From Flavobacterium tagetis (GTDB taxonomy: Bacteria > Bacteroidota > Bacteroidia > Flavobacteriales > Flavobacteriaceae), in contig NZ_JAERSF010000003.1 in assembly GCF_016735615.1 (NCBI RefSeq), positions 620,001 through 684,000 on the forward strand: a DNA stretch of 64,000 bases. Reading direction: 5' to 3'. Under the pieces are notes generated by a model. That model saw only the letters and a program-made list of their open reading frames with translations, was not told the DNA's origin and did not search any database. The position numbers and the translations under genes were made by a program. Shown in pieces: positions 1 through 8,640 of the stretch. The first letter of the stretch is position 1; every line of letters starts with the position of its first letter.

Positions 1-357
1 GGTTATGGAATATTTACAACAGCTTTGGTTAAAAAAGTACCGCCAATTCCAGAAGATGTAAAAATATACAATGCGATCTCACCAAATGATGATGGTTTAA
101 ATGACAGTTTCCTAATTGAAGGGATTAAAAATTTCCCAGATAATCAATTAGAGATTTTTAATAGATGGGGAGTAAAAGTTTATGAAACTAAATCATATAA
201 CGAAAGTGATAATATGTTTAAAGGATATTCAGATGGTCGTGCTACAATTAAGCGAGGAGATAAACTTCCAACTGGAACATATTTCTATGTGTTGAAATAC
301 AATACAGATAAACGTACGATAGAACGAACAGGTTATTTGTATATCAATAATCAATAA
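1..357 (+). CDS. C-terminal end of a type IX-secreted adhesin with a CHU_C / gliding-motility C-terminal domain (5' partial)
   Basis: The frame is open from the first base, so only the last 118 residues are visible. They match the gliding motility-associated C-terminal domain (CHU_C, type B sorting signal): an NAISPNDDGLNDSF segment, then ENPxxx-like IFNRWGVKVYE, and a final GTYFYVLKY strand before a short tail. In this family the domain directs secretion through the type IX system and surface attachment. The gene lies 20 bp before a PorP/SprF gene, the usual pairing in which the outer-membrane partner helps export its own large adhesin. The missing part is probably a very long repeat-rich protein, but that cannot be seen here. 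Confidence 0.9.
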   Translation, partial: GYGIFTTALVKKVPPIPEDVKIYNAISPNDDGLNDSFLIEGIKNFPDNQLEIFNRWGVKVYETKSYNESDNMFKGYSDGRATIKRGDKLPTGTYFYVLKYNTDKRTIERTGYLYINNQ

Positions 358-377
358 TTAATAAGGAACTAGAACAA

Positions 378-1295
378 ATGAAAAAGATTTCATACATATT
401 AATATTGTTGTTAATGGGGGTTTTCGAAGTCTCGGCGCAACAACAATCACAGTATACACAATACATGTATAATACTATGACAATAAACCCAGGATATACA
501 GGAACACGTGGTTTACCGAGTATCTTTGGATTATATAGAACTCAATGGGTAGGACTTGACGGAGCTCCTACCACTGCAAATTTTTCTATAGAATCACCAA
601 TTACTGAAAACGGGCAAGGTTTAGGATTGTCTGTGATTAATGATCAAATAGGATTTACAAAAGAAACCACTGTAACAGCAAGCTATGCTTACCCAGTTCG
701 GCTTTCGGCTGATGTGCACTTATCTTTAGGGGTTAGTGCTTCAGGAAATTTTGCACAAATAGATTATACTAAAGCTACAATTCAAGATGTTAATGATCCT
801 TATCTTACAGGTGTTTTAACAAAAAATTCTCCAAATTTTGGAGCAGGGGCATATTTCCACTCTTCAAAATGGTATGCAGGGTTATCTGTACCAATGATTT
901 TGGAAACAAAATTTTATGATGATGTTAAAGTATCTGTCGCTTCTCAAAAAATGCATTTTTATGCGATGGGAGGTTATGTTTTTGATCTGAATGACAACTT
1001 GAAGTTTAAGCCAGCAGTAATGGCAAAAATGGTTAGTGGGGCACCTTTGGCGGTTGATATATCTGCAAACTTTTTATTTAGTGAGATGTTCACACTAGGG
1101 GCGGCATATAGATTGGACGCTGCGGTAAGTGCTATGGCTGGTTTTCAGGTTTCACCAGGTCTAAATATTGGGTATGCCTATGATTATGATACTCAAAAAA
1201 TTGGAAACTATAATTCAGGGTCTCATGAAATTTTTCTTCGATTTGATCTTTTTTCTACGAGTAAATACAGACTGGTTACGCCAAGATTCTTTTAA
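378..1295 (+). CDS. PorP/SprF family type IX secretion system outer-membrane protein
   Basis: This 305-residue protein has a signal peptide of about 20 residues ending in VSAQ. It is followed by the PorP/SprF family start QQSQYTQYMYNTMTINPGYTGTRG and beta-barrel-like alternating strands to the terminal phenylalanine. In F. johnsoniae, SprF is needed to secrete the adhesin SprB encoded beside it, and paralogues pair with other CHU_C proteins. Here it sits 20 bp after the CHU_C gene and 22 bp before an OmpA-family gene, so the three look co-transcribed. It is a paralogue of the family rather than a demonstrable SprF orthologue. Confidence 0.92.
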   Translation: MKKISYILILLLMGVFEVSAQQQSQYTQYMYNTMTINPGYTGTRGLPSIFGLYRTQWVGLDGAPTTANFSIESPITENGQGLGLSVINDQIGFTKETTVTASYAYPVRLSADVHLSLGVSASGNFAQIDYTKATIQDVNDPYLTGVLTKNSPNFGAGAYFHSSKWYAGLSVPMILETKFYDDVKVSVASQKMHFYAMGGYVFDLNDNLKFKPAVMAKMVSGAPLAVDISANFLFSEMFTLGAAYRLDAAVSAMAGFQVSPGLNIGYAYDYDTQKIGNYNSGSHEIFLRFDLFSTSKYRLVTPRFF

Positions 1296-1317
1296 CAACT
1301 ATAAACTAGGATAAAAA

Positions 1318-3294
1318 ATGATTTCTAAAAAGATAAAAACTGCACTGGTTTTACTTTGTATTTGTTTAGTGCAAATAGGAGGTCTTAAAGCACAGGATAA
1401 AAAAATTGAGAGAGCAAAAGAATTCTATGATAAATTTGCTTTTGTTGAAGCAGCTAAATTATATAAAAAACTGGTAGATAAAGGAAATACTTCTCTTGAA
1501 GTATATACAAAATTAGGTAACAGCTATTATTTTAATGGACAATATTCTGATGCAGCAGAGTCATACTCTAAAGTTTTTAATTCAGGACAGAATGCAGAAC
1601 CAGAATTTTATTTTAGATATGCTCAAGCATTAAATAATACTAAGAGATATAATGAAGCAAGTGTAGTAATGAAAAAATACTACACTATGACTAATAAAAA
1701 AGATCTTAGCGAAAACTGGCAAGAAGAAAAGTTAATGGCTAATATTCAAAAACAATCAGGGCGCTATGATTTTAAACCAGTTAGTATTAATACTCCAGTT
1801 TCTGATTTTGGGACAGCATTTAATCAAAATGAAAAAATTGTTTATGCGTCAGCAAAGGATACGGGAGTCATCTTTAAACGTAAACATAGCTGGAATGAAA
1901 AGTCATTCATGAAACTGTATTCGGCTGATATTACTGCGAATGGAGACTTGGAAAATTCAACACTATTAAAAGGGGAGGTAAATACCAAATACCATCAAAG
2001 TAGTCCGGCTATTACGAAGGATGGTAAGTACATGTATTTTACTAGAAACAACTTTTCTGATGGAAAATTAGGAATTGATAAAAATAAAACAACTTTCTTG
2101 AAAATTTATGTTGCAGAAAATGTAAAAGGAGAATGGAAAAACGTAAAAGAATTAGCTTTTCCGATAAATAGCGATGGCTTTTCATCTGCGCATCCGGCAT
2201 TAAGCTCTGATGAGTCTCAGTTATTTTTCGTTTCAGATCGTAATAACAGTTTTGGAAATTCAGATTTGTATGTTGTTAGTCTAAAGAAAGGAAATATCAT
2301 CGGAAACGATGTGACAAAATTGGGAGATGAAATTAATACTCCAGGTAGAGAAACATATCCTTATGTAGACAATAAAGGGATCCTATACTTTTCTTCCGAT
2401 GGACATCCTGGACTTGGAGGACTTGATGTTTTTGCCGCAATAAAAGACAGTGATGGAAAATATCATGTAGTAAATGCAGGCGATGGTGTAAACACAAGTG
2501 CAGATGATTTTGCATATTCTATTAATGACGCAAAAAAAGGTTATTTTTCTTCAAATAGAAGTGATAATGATGATATATATAGCTTCACAGAGAACAGACC
2601 AATAGATTTTAATTTTGAAATACGACCTACAATTTCGGGAGTTGTTTCAGAAAATGGTATTCCAGTTCCTAATGCTGACATTGAAGTATTTAACTTAAAC
2701 AATGAAAGTATTGGAAAAACTAAAACTGACAATGATGGAAATTACAAGATTCTAGTAGAGCCATTTCAAAGTGTAAAAGTTGTGTATAGTAAACCTGGTT
2801 ATGCTAACAAAACTATTGAAGTTCCACCTTTAAAAGCACTTGAGAAAAAAGAACTTAATATTGACGTAACTAAAGAACTGGAGGTTATTGTTGAAGGACA
2901 GAAAGTCAAAATTAACGAAGGCGATGATTTAGCTAAAAAATTGAAACTGAATCCAATTTATTTTGATTTAAATGGTTATAATATTAGACAATCATCTAAA
3001 AAAGAATTAGATAAAGTGGTGGCAGTAATGAAAGATCATACTAATATTACGATAAAAGTTAATTCTTATACAGATAGTAGAGGTAGAGATGAATACAATA
3101 TGAAACTTTCCGGAAATAGAGCAAAATCAACAGTAGACTATATTATTAATGCTGGTATCGCTAAAGAAAGATTAAGTGGTGAAGGCTTTGGTGAAACTAG
3201 TTTATTGAACAATTGTTCAAATGGAGTTAAATGTTCAGAACAAGAACATGAATTAAATAGACGATCAGAGTTTATAATCAGTTTTGGTAAATAG
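1318..3294 (+). CDS. PorE-like periplasmic/outer-membrane protein: TPR, PD40 propeller, carboxypeptidase-regulatory-like and OmpA C-terminal domains
   Basis: The 658-residue product begins with a signal peptide ending GGLKAQ (about residue 25). TPR-like helices follow (30-130), then PD40/WD40-like propeller strands (about 170-420, with DGKYMYFTRNN and LFFVSDRNN). Next come a carboxypeptidase-regulatory-like Ig fold (about 435-515) and an OmpA peptidoglycan-binding domain (about 545-655) with NSYTDSRGRDEYN and LSGNRA. This order is that described for PorE of the Porphyromonas gingivalis type IX system, which anchors the complex to peptidoglycan. As the third gene of an adhesin-PorP cassette, it probably supports export of that adhesin. 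Many Flavobacterium genomes carry several such paralogues, so no specific name is assigned. Confidence 0.9.
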   Translation: MISKKIKTALVLLCICLVQIGGLKAQDKKIERAKEFYDKFAFVEAAKLYKKLVDKGNTSLEVYTKLGNSYYFNGQYSDAAESYSKVFNSGQNAEPEFYFRYAQALNNTKRYNEASVVMKKYYTMTNKKDLSENWQEEKLMANIQKQSGRYDFKPVSINTPVSDFGTAFNQNEKIVYASAKDTGVIFKRKHSWNEKSFMKLYSADITANGDLENSTLLKGEVNTKYHQSSPAITKDGKYMYFTRNNFSDGKLGIDKNKTTFLKIYVAENVKGEWKNVKELAFPINSDGFSSAHPALSSDESQLFFVSDRNNSFGNSDLYVVSLKKGNIIGNDVTKLGDEINTPGRETYPYVDNKGILYFSSDGHPGLGGLDVFAAIKDSDGKYHVVNAGDGVNTSADDFAYSINDAKKGYFSSNRSDNDDIYSFTENRPIDFNFEIRPTISGVVSENGIPVPNADIEVFNLNNESIGKTKTDNDGNYKILVEPFQSVKVVYSKPGYANKTIEVPPLKALEKKELNIDVTKELEVIVEGQKVKINEGDDLAKKLKLNPIYFDLNGYNIRQSSKKELDKVVAVMKDHTNITIKVNSYTDSRGRDEYNMKLSGNRAKSTVDYIINAGIAKERLSGEGFGETSLLNNCSNGVKCSEQEHELNRRSEFIISFGK

Positions 3295-3313
3295 AAGTTA
3301 TTTTTTCATTAAG

Positions 3314-3345
3314 AAGCTGCTGAATAATTATCAGCAGCTTTTTTT
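3314..3345 (+). terminator. Intrinsic terminator after the type IX cassette
   Basis: A perfect 10-bp stem (AAGCTGCTGA / TCAGCAGCTT) with a 7-base loop is followed by five T residues. It lies 20 bp after the stop of the OmpA-family gene. Confidence 0.9.
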
Positions 3346-3397
3346 GTAAAGAAGGTTTTAGATATTTGATTTTTTGCTTTATGAATGGTTAATAAAT

Positions 3398-3426
3398 AAA
3401 AAAAGTGACTTTAAGTCACTTTTTTT
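3398..3426. terminator. Bidirectional terminator containing the AraC-family stop codon
   Basis: An A-run, the inverted repeat AAAGTGACT / AGTCACTTT with a TTA loop, and a T-run form a symmetric terminator. The loop TTA is, on the minus strand, the TAA stop of the AraC gene, so the last residues of that protein (KKVT) are encoded by the terminator stem. Confidence 0.8.
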
Positions 3427-4421
3427 ATTTGATATTTTTTGACAAAATCATCAGTAGGTTTTCTTTTTAGAACTTCAAAATATTTAGTACAGAAATAGCT
3501 AAGCTTGGTATAATTAAGTTCATACATAACGGTTGTCAATGTAGTGTATTCTCCGCTTCTCAAAAGTTTTTGAGCAAGTTTTATTTTTTCTTTTATAAAC
3601 AAATTTTTTGGAGTATTGTCAAAATGTTTTTTGAAAAGGCTTTTATATTTAGATTCTGACATACCAGCCATTCCAGATAAAAAAGTTAATGAAGGAAACG
3701 GACCATATAAGTTATTGGTTAGATAATTTTTAGTTTTTTCTAGAGCTTCGCTTTCAACCTCTGTGATTTGAGCATCTTTATCTTCAGACATGTAAAATTT
3801 ATTAAAAAAATTGCCTAGGACTTTTAATGAAATTCCTTTTATGAACGAATCATAAGAAAGATCGCTGACGGATTTGTTTTGGAGTGACCTAATTAGTAAT
3901 ATGCTGTTACTATCAATATTTCCATAATGATAAAAGACTTTTTTATTACTTGTTTCATTATGGTTAAAGGTGGTCTCCCTCTTTTTGAATTTTTGAATAA
4001 AATCGTGGAGTAATTTTTTATCAATAAGCAATCTTAGAGCAATAGCCCTTTCATTTATGGTTGGTTTAAATGTACTCTCTATTTGATTATCAAGTATCGC
4101 TAAATCCAATCGATTAAAAGCACCAATTTCATAATCAATCTCATTAATTTTAATTAGATTGATATGTTCGCTCAAATCAAAATGAAAAATATATAATTCA
4201 TTTTCTGATTTTTGTCTTGTTAATTTAAAAGGAGCAGTTGTGGTTAAATCAGCATAAACAACAGAGATGCCTTCCATTACTTGAGTGAAATAAAAAAAGC
4301 CTTTTCCAATATCGTCAGGTACAATAATAAGTTTATCATCTATTACTTTTGTATTTAATTGTTTTACTAAATCATATTGCCATTCTGGCGTTAAACTGTA
4401 ATAATGCGTAACTTTTCTCAT
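3411..4421 (-). CDS. AraC-family transcriptional regulator (paralogue 1)
   Basis: This 336-residue protein has a C-terminal AraC/XylS double helix-turn-helix (about residues 235-330). The first helix pair is FLSGMAGMSESKYKSLFKKHF, and the second is degenerate (VMYELNYTKLSYFCTKYFEVLKRKPTDDF). The N-terminal 220 residues match no sensor domain I can name but are clearly related to the next gene (start MRKVTHYYSLTPEWQ versus MKIIKHYYDADLSWV). It lies 32 bp after that paralogue on the same strand, so the pair is probably one operon. Cytosolic, with no signal or membrane segment. Targets are unknown. Confidence 0.85.
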   Translation of the reverse strand: MRKVTHYYSLTPEWQYDLVKQLNTKVIDDKLIIVPDDIGKGFFYFTQVMEGISVVYADLTTTAPFKLTRQKSENELYIFHFDLSEHINLIKINEIDYEIGAFNRLDLAILDNQIESTFKPTINERAIALRLLIDKKLLHDFIQKFKKRETTFNHNETSNKKVFYHYGNIDSNSILLIRSLQNKSVSDLSYDSFIKGISLKVLGNFFNKFYMSEDKDAQITEVESEALEKTKNYLTNNLYGPFPSLTFLSGMAGMSESKYKSLFKKHFDNTPKNLFIKEKIKLAQKLLRSGEYTTLTTVMYELNYTKLSYFCTKYFEVLKRKPTDDFVKKYQIKKVT

Positions 4422-4453
4422 AGACTTGTTTCTAATGGTTTATTGATACTGCT

Positions 4454-5434
4454 TTACAATTGTTTATAAAATGCTTTAGGTGATAACCCAAAATGTTCCT
4501 TAAATTTTGAAGCGAAATAAGAATTATTGGTAAAGTTTAGCTGATCTGAAATTTGTGAAATCGTCAGTTGTTTATTTTCAATAAGTTCTTTGGCCAGCAA
4601 TAACTTATTTTCCATGAAAAAGACATTTGCCGTATTTCCAGTTATTTTCTTGAATAGAGCTTTGAATTTCGATTCAGACATATTAGACATTTTAGCCATT
4701 TGTGTTATACTAGGAAAATGATCTTTAATATGTTCAATTAAATACATTTGGATTGCGATAATATGTTCTAAATCTGTTTTGTTAACTGTTTGGATAATAA
4801 TTTTTCTGGTAGCTATTTTTTTTAAGTAATTTGAAATTAGTAAGTGAACAGTGCCTTTTAAGTGTAGATTGAAAATTGATCCGCCAACTTGTAGTTTTCT
4901 CAAATCGTTTATTATATGAAAACTTTCGTTGCTCATTCTGTCAAAACGGATCATCGTATTTTCTTTTGGGTCAAGTATTGAATCAATATTTTGAATGACA
5001 ATATTATTTTTTTGAGTGAAGGTTTTTATCATTTTCTTTTTAATAAAGATACATAAGGCAAAAGTTTTACTTCCTTTTCTTACATTGTACTCCGATTCCA
5101 ATGATCCGTCAATGACAGCTAGATTATAATTCCATCTGCCAACATTGTAAACATGAAAATCAGTTTTGACAGAGGCTTCTCCTTCTGTTAGATTATAATA
5201 AAAACCAACAAAATCCTGATTTAAATTCTGCTGTATTAATTGGAAATTTCTTTGGTATTCTACATTTATATAATAGGCTACGATGCCATCGCCACAGTCT
5301 AAAAAATACCTGATTCCTGATTGAGAGTCTTCTGGCAGTAGGATAAAATTTCCTTCAATTTTTCCTCCAATTTGTGCAGCATAATGCTCTACCCAAGAAA
5401 GATCTGCATCGTAATAATGTTTAATTATTTTCAT
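4454..5434 (-). CDS. AraC-family transcriptional regulator (paralogue 2)
   Basis: The 326-residue product ends in a well-kept AraC/XylS DNA-binding domain (about residues 225-325): ITQMAKMSNMSESKFKALF, then ISDQLNFTNNSYFASKFKEHFGLSPKAF. The N-terminal region carries the same unassigned fold as its downstream neighbour, with a conserved HYY near residue 6. The better helix-turn-helix suggests this copy keeps classical DNA binding, while the downstream copy has diverged. About 435 bp of gene-free DNA lies upstream. Confidence 0.87.
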   Translation of the reverse strand: MKIIKHYYDADLSWVEHYAAQIGGKIEGNFILLPEDSQSGIRYFLDCGDGIVAYYINVEYQRNFQLIQQNLNQDFVGFYYNLTEGEASVKTDFHVYNVGRWNYNLAVIDGSLESEYNVRKGSKTFALCIFIKKKMIKTFTQKNNIVIQNIDSILDPKENTMIRFDRMSNESFHIINDLRKLQVGGSIFNLHLKGTVHLLISNYLKKIATRKIIIQTVNKTDLEHIIAIQMYLIEHIKDHFPSITQMAKMSNMSESKFKALFKKITGNTANVFFMENKLLLAKELIENKQLTISQISDQLNFTNNSYFASKFKEHFGLSPKAFYKQL

Positions 5435-5869
5435 GGAAATGTGGATTTTGTATTATAAAGTTAAGTTATTTTTACTAAACTGATAATATTTTTGTTTGTA
5501 AGTTGTTGATTTTTAGTTTTGTGTAGGTTATTGTGCTTTGAGATGGGATTTGGAAAAAGGATGCAAACTTTCAATGGCTATAATGTGGGGTATAAAGACA
5601 CATAAATTGGACGCTCCTTGAAGACGAAAAGAAACTCAATTGAAAATAGATGACTTTTAAATTTTTTAAAAGACAGAAATGACCATTCTTTAAGAAGTGC
5701 TTTCATTTGTTTAATTTTGATTTATTTTAATACTTTTTTGACTTTTAAAGGCAAATTATATGCCTTTATTTTTATATTGTTGTAAATCAATTAATTAAAT
5801 TGAGATTCTTTTTTTAGACTAAAATTGAGTAAGTAATTTATGGCCTAATGGGGAAAAAGTACCCTTTTT
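5435..5869. other. Gene-free region upstream of the AraC pair
   Basis: No credible coding sequence was found on either strand. The region holds one copy of a 20-bp direct repeat (5734-5753) and a small AAAGGCA/TGCCTTT hairpin at about 5747-5771. I could not place a TAnnTTTG promoter for the AraC genes with confidence. Confidence 0.5.
5734..5753. repeat. 20-bp direct repeat, copy 1
   Basis: The sequence TTTTTTGACTTTTAAAGGCA is identical to 8427-8446. The copies lie on either side of the sigma-54 activator / kinase gene pair, each upstream of a minus-strand transcription unit. A regulator-binding site is possible; no function is shown. Confidence 0.6.
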
Positions 5870-7189
5870 TTAGAGAATTTTCTGATTTAGAGTTTTGCGG
5901 TCAATTTGCAAAATTTGGGCAGCTTTTGTTTTATTATGATTGACAGATGCTAAAACTTTTAAGATTTGTTCTTTTTCATATTCTTTTAATGATTTTAGAA
6001 TTTTAGATGAAGCTGGTATATCATATTTAAGCTTTTCAGGAACCTGATTTAAGTTGATAAGGTCATCACTCATAATTATCATTCTCTGAATAATGTTTTC
6101 AAGCTCCCTAATATTACCTGGCCAGTTGTATCGTAACAAAACTTCAATTACTTTTTCACTTATTTTTATTTCTGGCTTACCATACTCGTTAGCATACTTA
6201 TCAATAAAAGTGTTTATTAATACCGGAAGATCTTCTTTTCGTTCTCTTAAAGGTGTCGTTTTTATATTGGCAACGTTTAGACGATAATATAAGTCTTCTC
6301 TAAAGAGATCTTTTGCGACCATGTTTTCTAAATTGCTATTGGTTGCTGATATAATTCTCACATCAATTTTTTCTGGCTTTGTAGCACCAATCCTCAAAAT
6401 TTCTTTTTCCTGAATAACTCTTAATAGCTTAGTTTGTAGTAATAGAGGAGCATTGCCAATTTCATCTAAAAAAATTGTACCGCCTGAGGCTGCTTGAAAT
6501 AAGCCTGTTTTAGTTTCTGTGGCTCCTGTAAAGGAGCCTTTTGTGTGGCCAAAAAGCTCTGATTCAGCTAAGGTTTCAGGAATCCCACCACAATTTACAA
6601 CGATAAAAGGTTGGGATGCTATATTGCTTGTAAAGTGAATGGCTCTAGCTATAAGTTCTTTACCGGTTCCGCTTTCGCCCTCTATAAGTACAGTAGCTTT
6701 AGTGTCTTTTATGCGTTCAATTATTTTAATAATATTTTTTGTATGTACAGATTTTCCGACTATATTATTATATAGGATATCATTTTTAGAATTCTGGAAA
6801 TCATTAGAAATGACATAATTCTTTACCAGAGAACTTCTAATTGATTTATAAAGCTCGTCACTTGTAAATGGTTTTGTTAAATAATCTAATGCGCCAGATT
6901 TGATTGCAGAAACGACATTGGGAACAGAAGGGATGCCAGATATTACTAGTTTTGGTATCGCTGGATAATGTTCATCGGTATATTTTAATAATTCCAAACC
7001 ATTAATTTCAGGCATATCAAGGTCAGTTATCAATAGGTCTATATGGGCCGTTTTTAGAACTTCTATTGCTTCATTTACAGAAGAAGCTTTAAACGTACGA
7101 TAATTAAAAGTTTTTAATTGTCTCTGAATAAGATCTAACATTTCATTATTATCGTCTACAACTAATATATTTTCTTTTTTTGAATTCAT
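5870..7189 (-). CDS. Sigma-54-dependent response regulator (NtrC family)
   Basis: The 439-residue protein has a receiver domain (1-120) with acidic pocket VVDDN and phospho-acceptor D56 in LLITDLDMPE. The AAA+ domain follows, with Walker A GESGTGKE (171-178), the sigma-54-contacting loop as GSFTGA (218-223; classical GAFTGA) and Walker B GGTIFLDEIG. The end is a short Fis-type helix-turn-helix (VNHNKTKAAQILQIDRKTLNQ) that stops a few residues early. When phosphorylated it should activate sigma-54 promoters by ATP hydrolysis. It is encoded 6 bp after a histidine kinase on the same strand, its obvious partner. Targets are unknown. Confidence 0.93.
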   Translation of the reverse strand: MNSKKENILVVDDNNEMLDLIQRQLKTFNYRTFKASSVNEAIEVLKTAHIDLLITDLDMPEINGLELLKYTDEHYPAIPKLVISGIPSVPNVVSAIKSGALDYLTKPFTSDELYKSIRSSLVKNYVISNDFQNSKNDILYNNIVGKSVHTKNIIKIIERIKDTKATVLIEGESGTGKELIARAIHFTSNIASQPFIVVNCGGIPETLAESELFGHTKGSFTGATETKTGLFQAASGGTIFLDEIGNAPLLLQTKLLRVIQEKEILRIGATKPEKIDVRIISATNSNLENMVAKDLFREDLYYRLNVANIKTTPLRERKEDLPVLINTFIDKYANEYGKPEIKISEKVIEVLLRYNWPGNIRELENIIQRMIIMSDDLINLNQVPEKLKYDIPASSKILKSLKEYEKEQILKVLASVNHNKTKAAQILQIDRKTLNQKIL

Positions 7190-7195
7190 TTTACT

Positions 7196-8287
7196 TTAAG
7201 TTAATGGGATTCTGATTATAAAAATCGATCCTTTTGGAAAATTGTCTTGTAAAATAATCTCACCATTATGATTTTTAATTATTCCGTTAACAACACTTAA
7301 ACCTAATCCGCAGCCATAATTAACTGGTTTGGTTGTAAAAAAAGGTTCAAATATTTTTTCTTTAATAGTATCTGGAATGCCAGTTCCCTGATCTTCAATT
7401 TTTAGATATAAATTGTTGTCATCGTGATCTACAATAATTTTAATGATACTTTTTTCTTGGGATGCAAAAATGGCATTTATGAGCAGATTAAAAAGAACTT
7501 GCGTGATTTGAACCGAATCTACTTTTGCAACGATATTTTCATCTTTAAAGGTTAATTCAGTTTTAATTTCTTTTTTTTGAAAATTTGATTTTAGAAATGA
7601 TAATGCAAAAACGATAATTGGTTTTATTTTTTGTAATTCTAATTTCTGAGGCATTTCGTAAGAAAAGAACATTAGTTTTTTGACAATTTCTCTAGAATAG
7701 ATAACCGAATTTATAACAATCGAAATATCTGAATCAATTTCAGGATCAGTATTTTGCTCTTTTATAAGCTCTGCAAAACCCAAAATATTTCCTAAAGGCG
7801 TATTTAATTCATGAGCAATTCCCGCAGTCATTTCTCCAGGTAGAGTAAGGCGTTCCATTCGCTCAATAGTTTTGCGTAGCTGTGCTTTCTGTTCTAGGGT
7901 TTGATATTTTTCGATATAATTGCCAACCTCTATTGCAATGATGTTTAATAATTTTTGTTCATCATCGTCAAAATCATTTTGTGAATATTTTTGCAAAGGA
8001 TAGTGTACTTTAATATGGCCACAATCAATGTTGTTTACTTGTATAAAACTAGATTGAAAAATGCTTTCTCCTATTTGTTCTGATGTAGATAAATGATAGT
8101 CTGCAATATGGATTTCGACGATAGTATCTTCGCTATATCTCCAAGCATTTTTTACGTTCATGATAATATCATGTAAAGTCTGTATGTTGATTGAATTAGC
8201 TTTTGAAATAATTTTTGAAATCTCGTAAAGACAACTAAGTTCTTTAATTTTTTCTCTTAAATTTTCTTCAGTTGAGAGCGTGTTCAT
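7196..8287 (-). CDS. Soluble GAF-type sensor histidine kinase
   Basis: This 363-residue kinase has no signal peptide or membrane segment. Residues about 1-130 look like a GAF-type sensor flanked by helices. The H-box is GEMTAGIAHELNTPLGN with phospho-acceptor H159. The ATPase part shows an N-box (VLFNLLINAIFAS), G1 (DQGTGIPD), F (IFEPFFTTKP) and G2 (GCGLGLSVVNG). It should sense a cytosolic signal and phosphorylate D56 of the NtrC-type regulator encoded 6 bp downstream. A promoter for the pair lies at 8324-8357. Confidence 0.92.
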   Translation of the reverse strand: MNTLSTEENLREKIKELSCLYEISKIISKANSINIQTLHDIIMNVKNAWRYSEDTIVEIHIADYHLSTSEQIGESIFQSSFIQVNNIDCGHIKVHYPLQKYSQNDFDDDEQKLLNIIAIEVGNYIEKYQTLEQKAQLRKTIERMERLTLPGEMTAGIAHELNTPLGNILGFAELIKEQNTDPEIDSDISIVINSVIYSREIVKKLMFFSYEMPQKLELQKIKPIIVFALSFLKSNFQKKEIKTELTFKDENIVAKVDSVQITQVLFNLLINAIFASQEKSIIKIIVDHDDNNLYLKIEDQGTGIPDTIKEKIFEPFFTTKPVNYGCGLGLSVVNGIIKNHNGEIILQDNFPKGSIFIIRIPLT

Positions 8288-8323
8288 TGTAGGAAAATGT
8301 TTTCTTTATTTTGGGTTTTATGG

Positions 8324-8357
8324 CAAAAGTAAGTAAATAATATTGCTATAAAAACAA
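8324..8357 (-). promoter_or_regulatory. Promoter of the kinase-regulator operon
   Basis: On the minus strand TTG, 23 bases, then TACTTTTG matches the Flavobacterium consensus TTG-N17-23-TAnnTTTG. It lies 36 bp before the kinase start codon. Because this is a housekeeping-type promoter, the operon itself need not be sigma-54-dependent. Confidence 0.6.
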
Positions 8358-8426
8358 AATATGTATTGTAGTTAACTATTTGAAAACAAAATAAATAACT
8401 TTTTATTTTGCGTCTTATTCTATTAG

Positions 8427-8446
8427 TTTTTTGACTTTTAAAGGCA
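8427..8446. repeat. 20-bp direct repeat, copy 2
   Basis: Identical to 5734-5753. It is 140 bp upstream of the kinase start, a typical distance for an activator site. Confidence 0.6.
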
Positions 8447-8602
8447 GGTTTGAAAAAAAGTTTTGTTTAATAAAAGGCGATAAAACTCTACATATAATTT
8501 TTTATCACAATTAAAAAAAATGAGGTGAAGATTAGGATTAAAAAAAGTCTTATTCTAATAGTTTAAAAGCTTTATTGTCTCAATAAAAAAATGACATAAA
8601 AT

Positions 8603-8610
8603 TACTTTTG
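8603..8610 (+). promoter_or_regulatory. -7 promoter element for the YcxB-like gene
   Basis: TACTTTTG fits TAnnTTTG; the nearest upstream TTG is 25 bases away, just outside the usual range. It overlaps an in-frame TTG at 8608, which argues that translation starts at the ATG at 8641. Confidence 0.5.
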
Positions 8611-8640
8611 TTTTCAAAGTTATCTGAAAACAAAAAAAAA

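Larger units (their letters stand above)
8288..8640. other. Divergent promoter region between the kinase and the YcxB-like gene
   Basis: No coding sequence is supported here. It contains the minus-strand kinase promoter (8324-8357), the second 20-bp direct repeat (8427-8446) and a plus-strand -7 element (8603-8610). Confidence 0.6.

Noticed and set aside
5560..5600. TTGG-N9-TGC word considered as a sigma-54 promoter
   Set aside because: The GG to GC distance is one base short of the required 10, and no gene follows on that strand.
8608..8640. Upstream in-frame TTG extending the YcxB-like gene by 11 residues
   Set aside because: The TTG lies inside the TACTTTTG promoter element, so it would not be in the message; the ATG at 8641 fits better.
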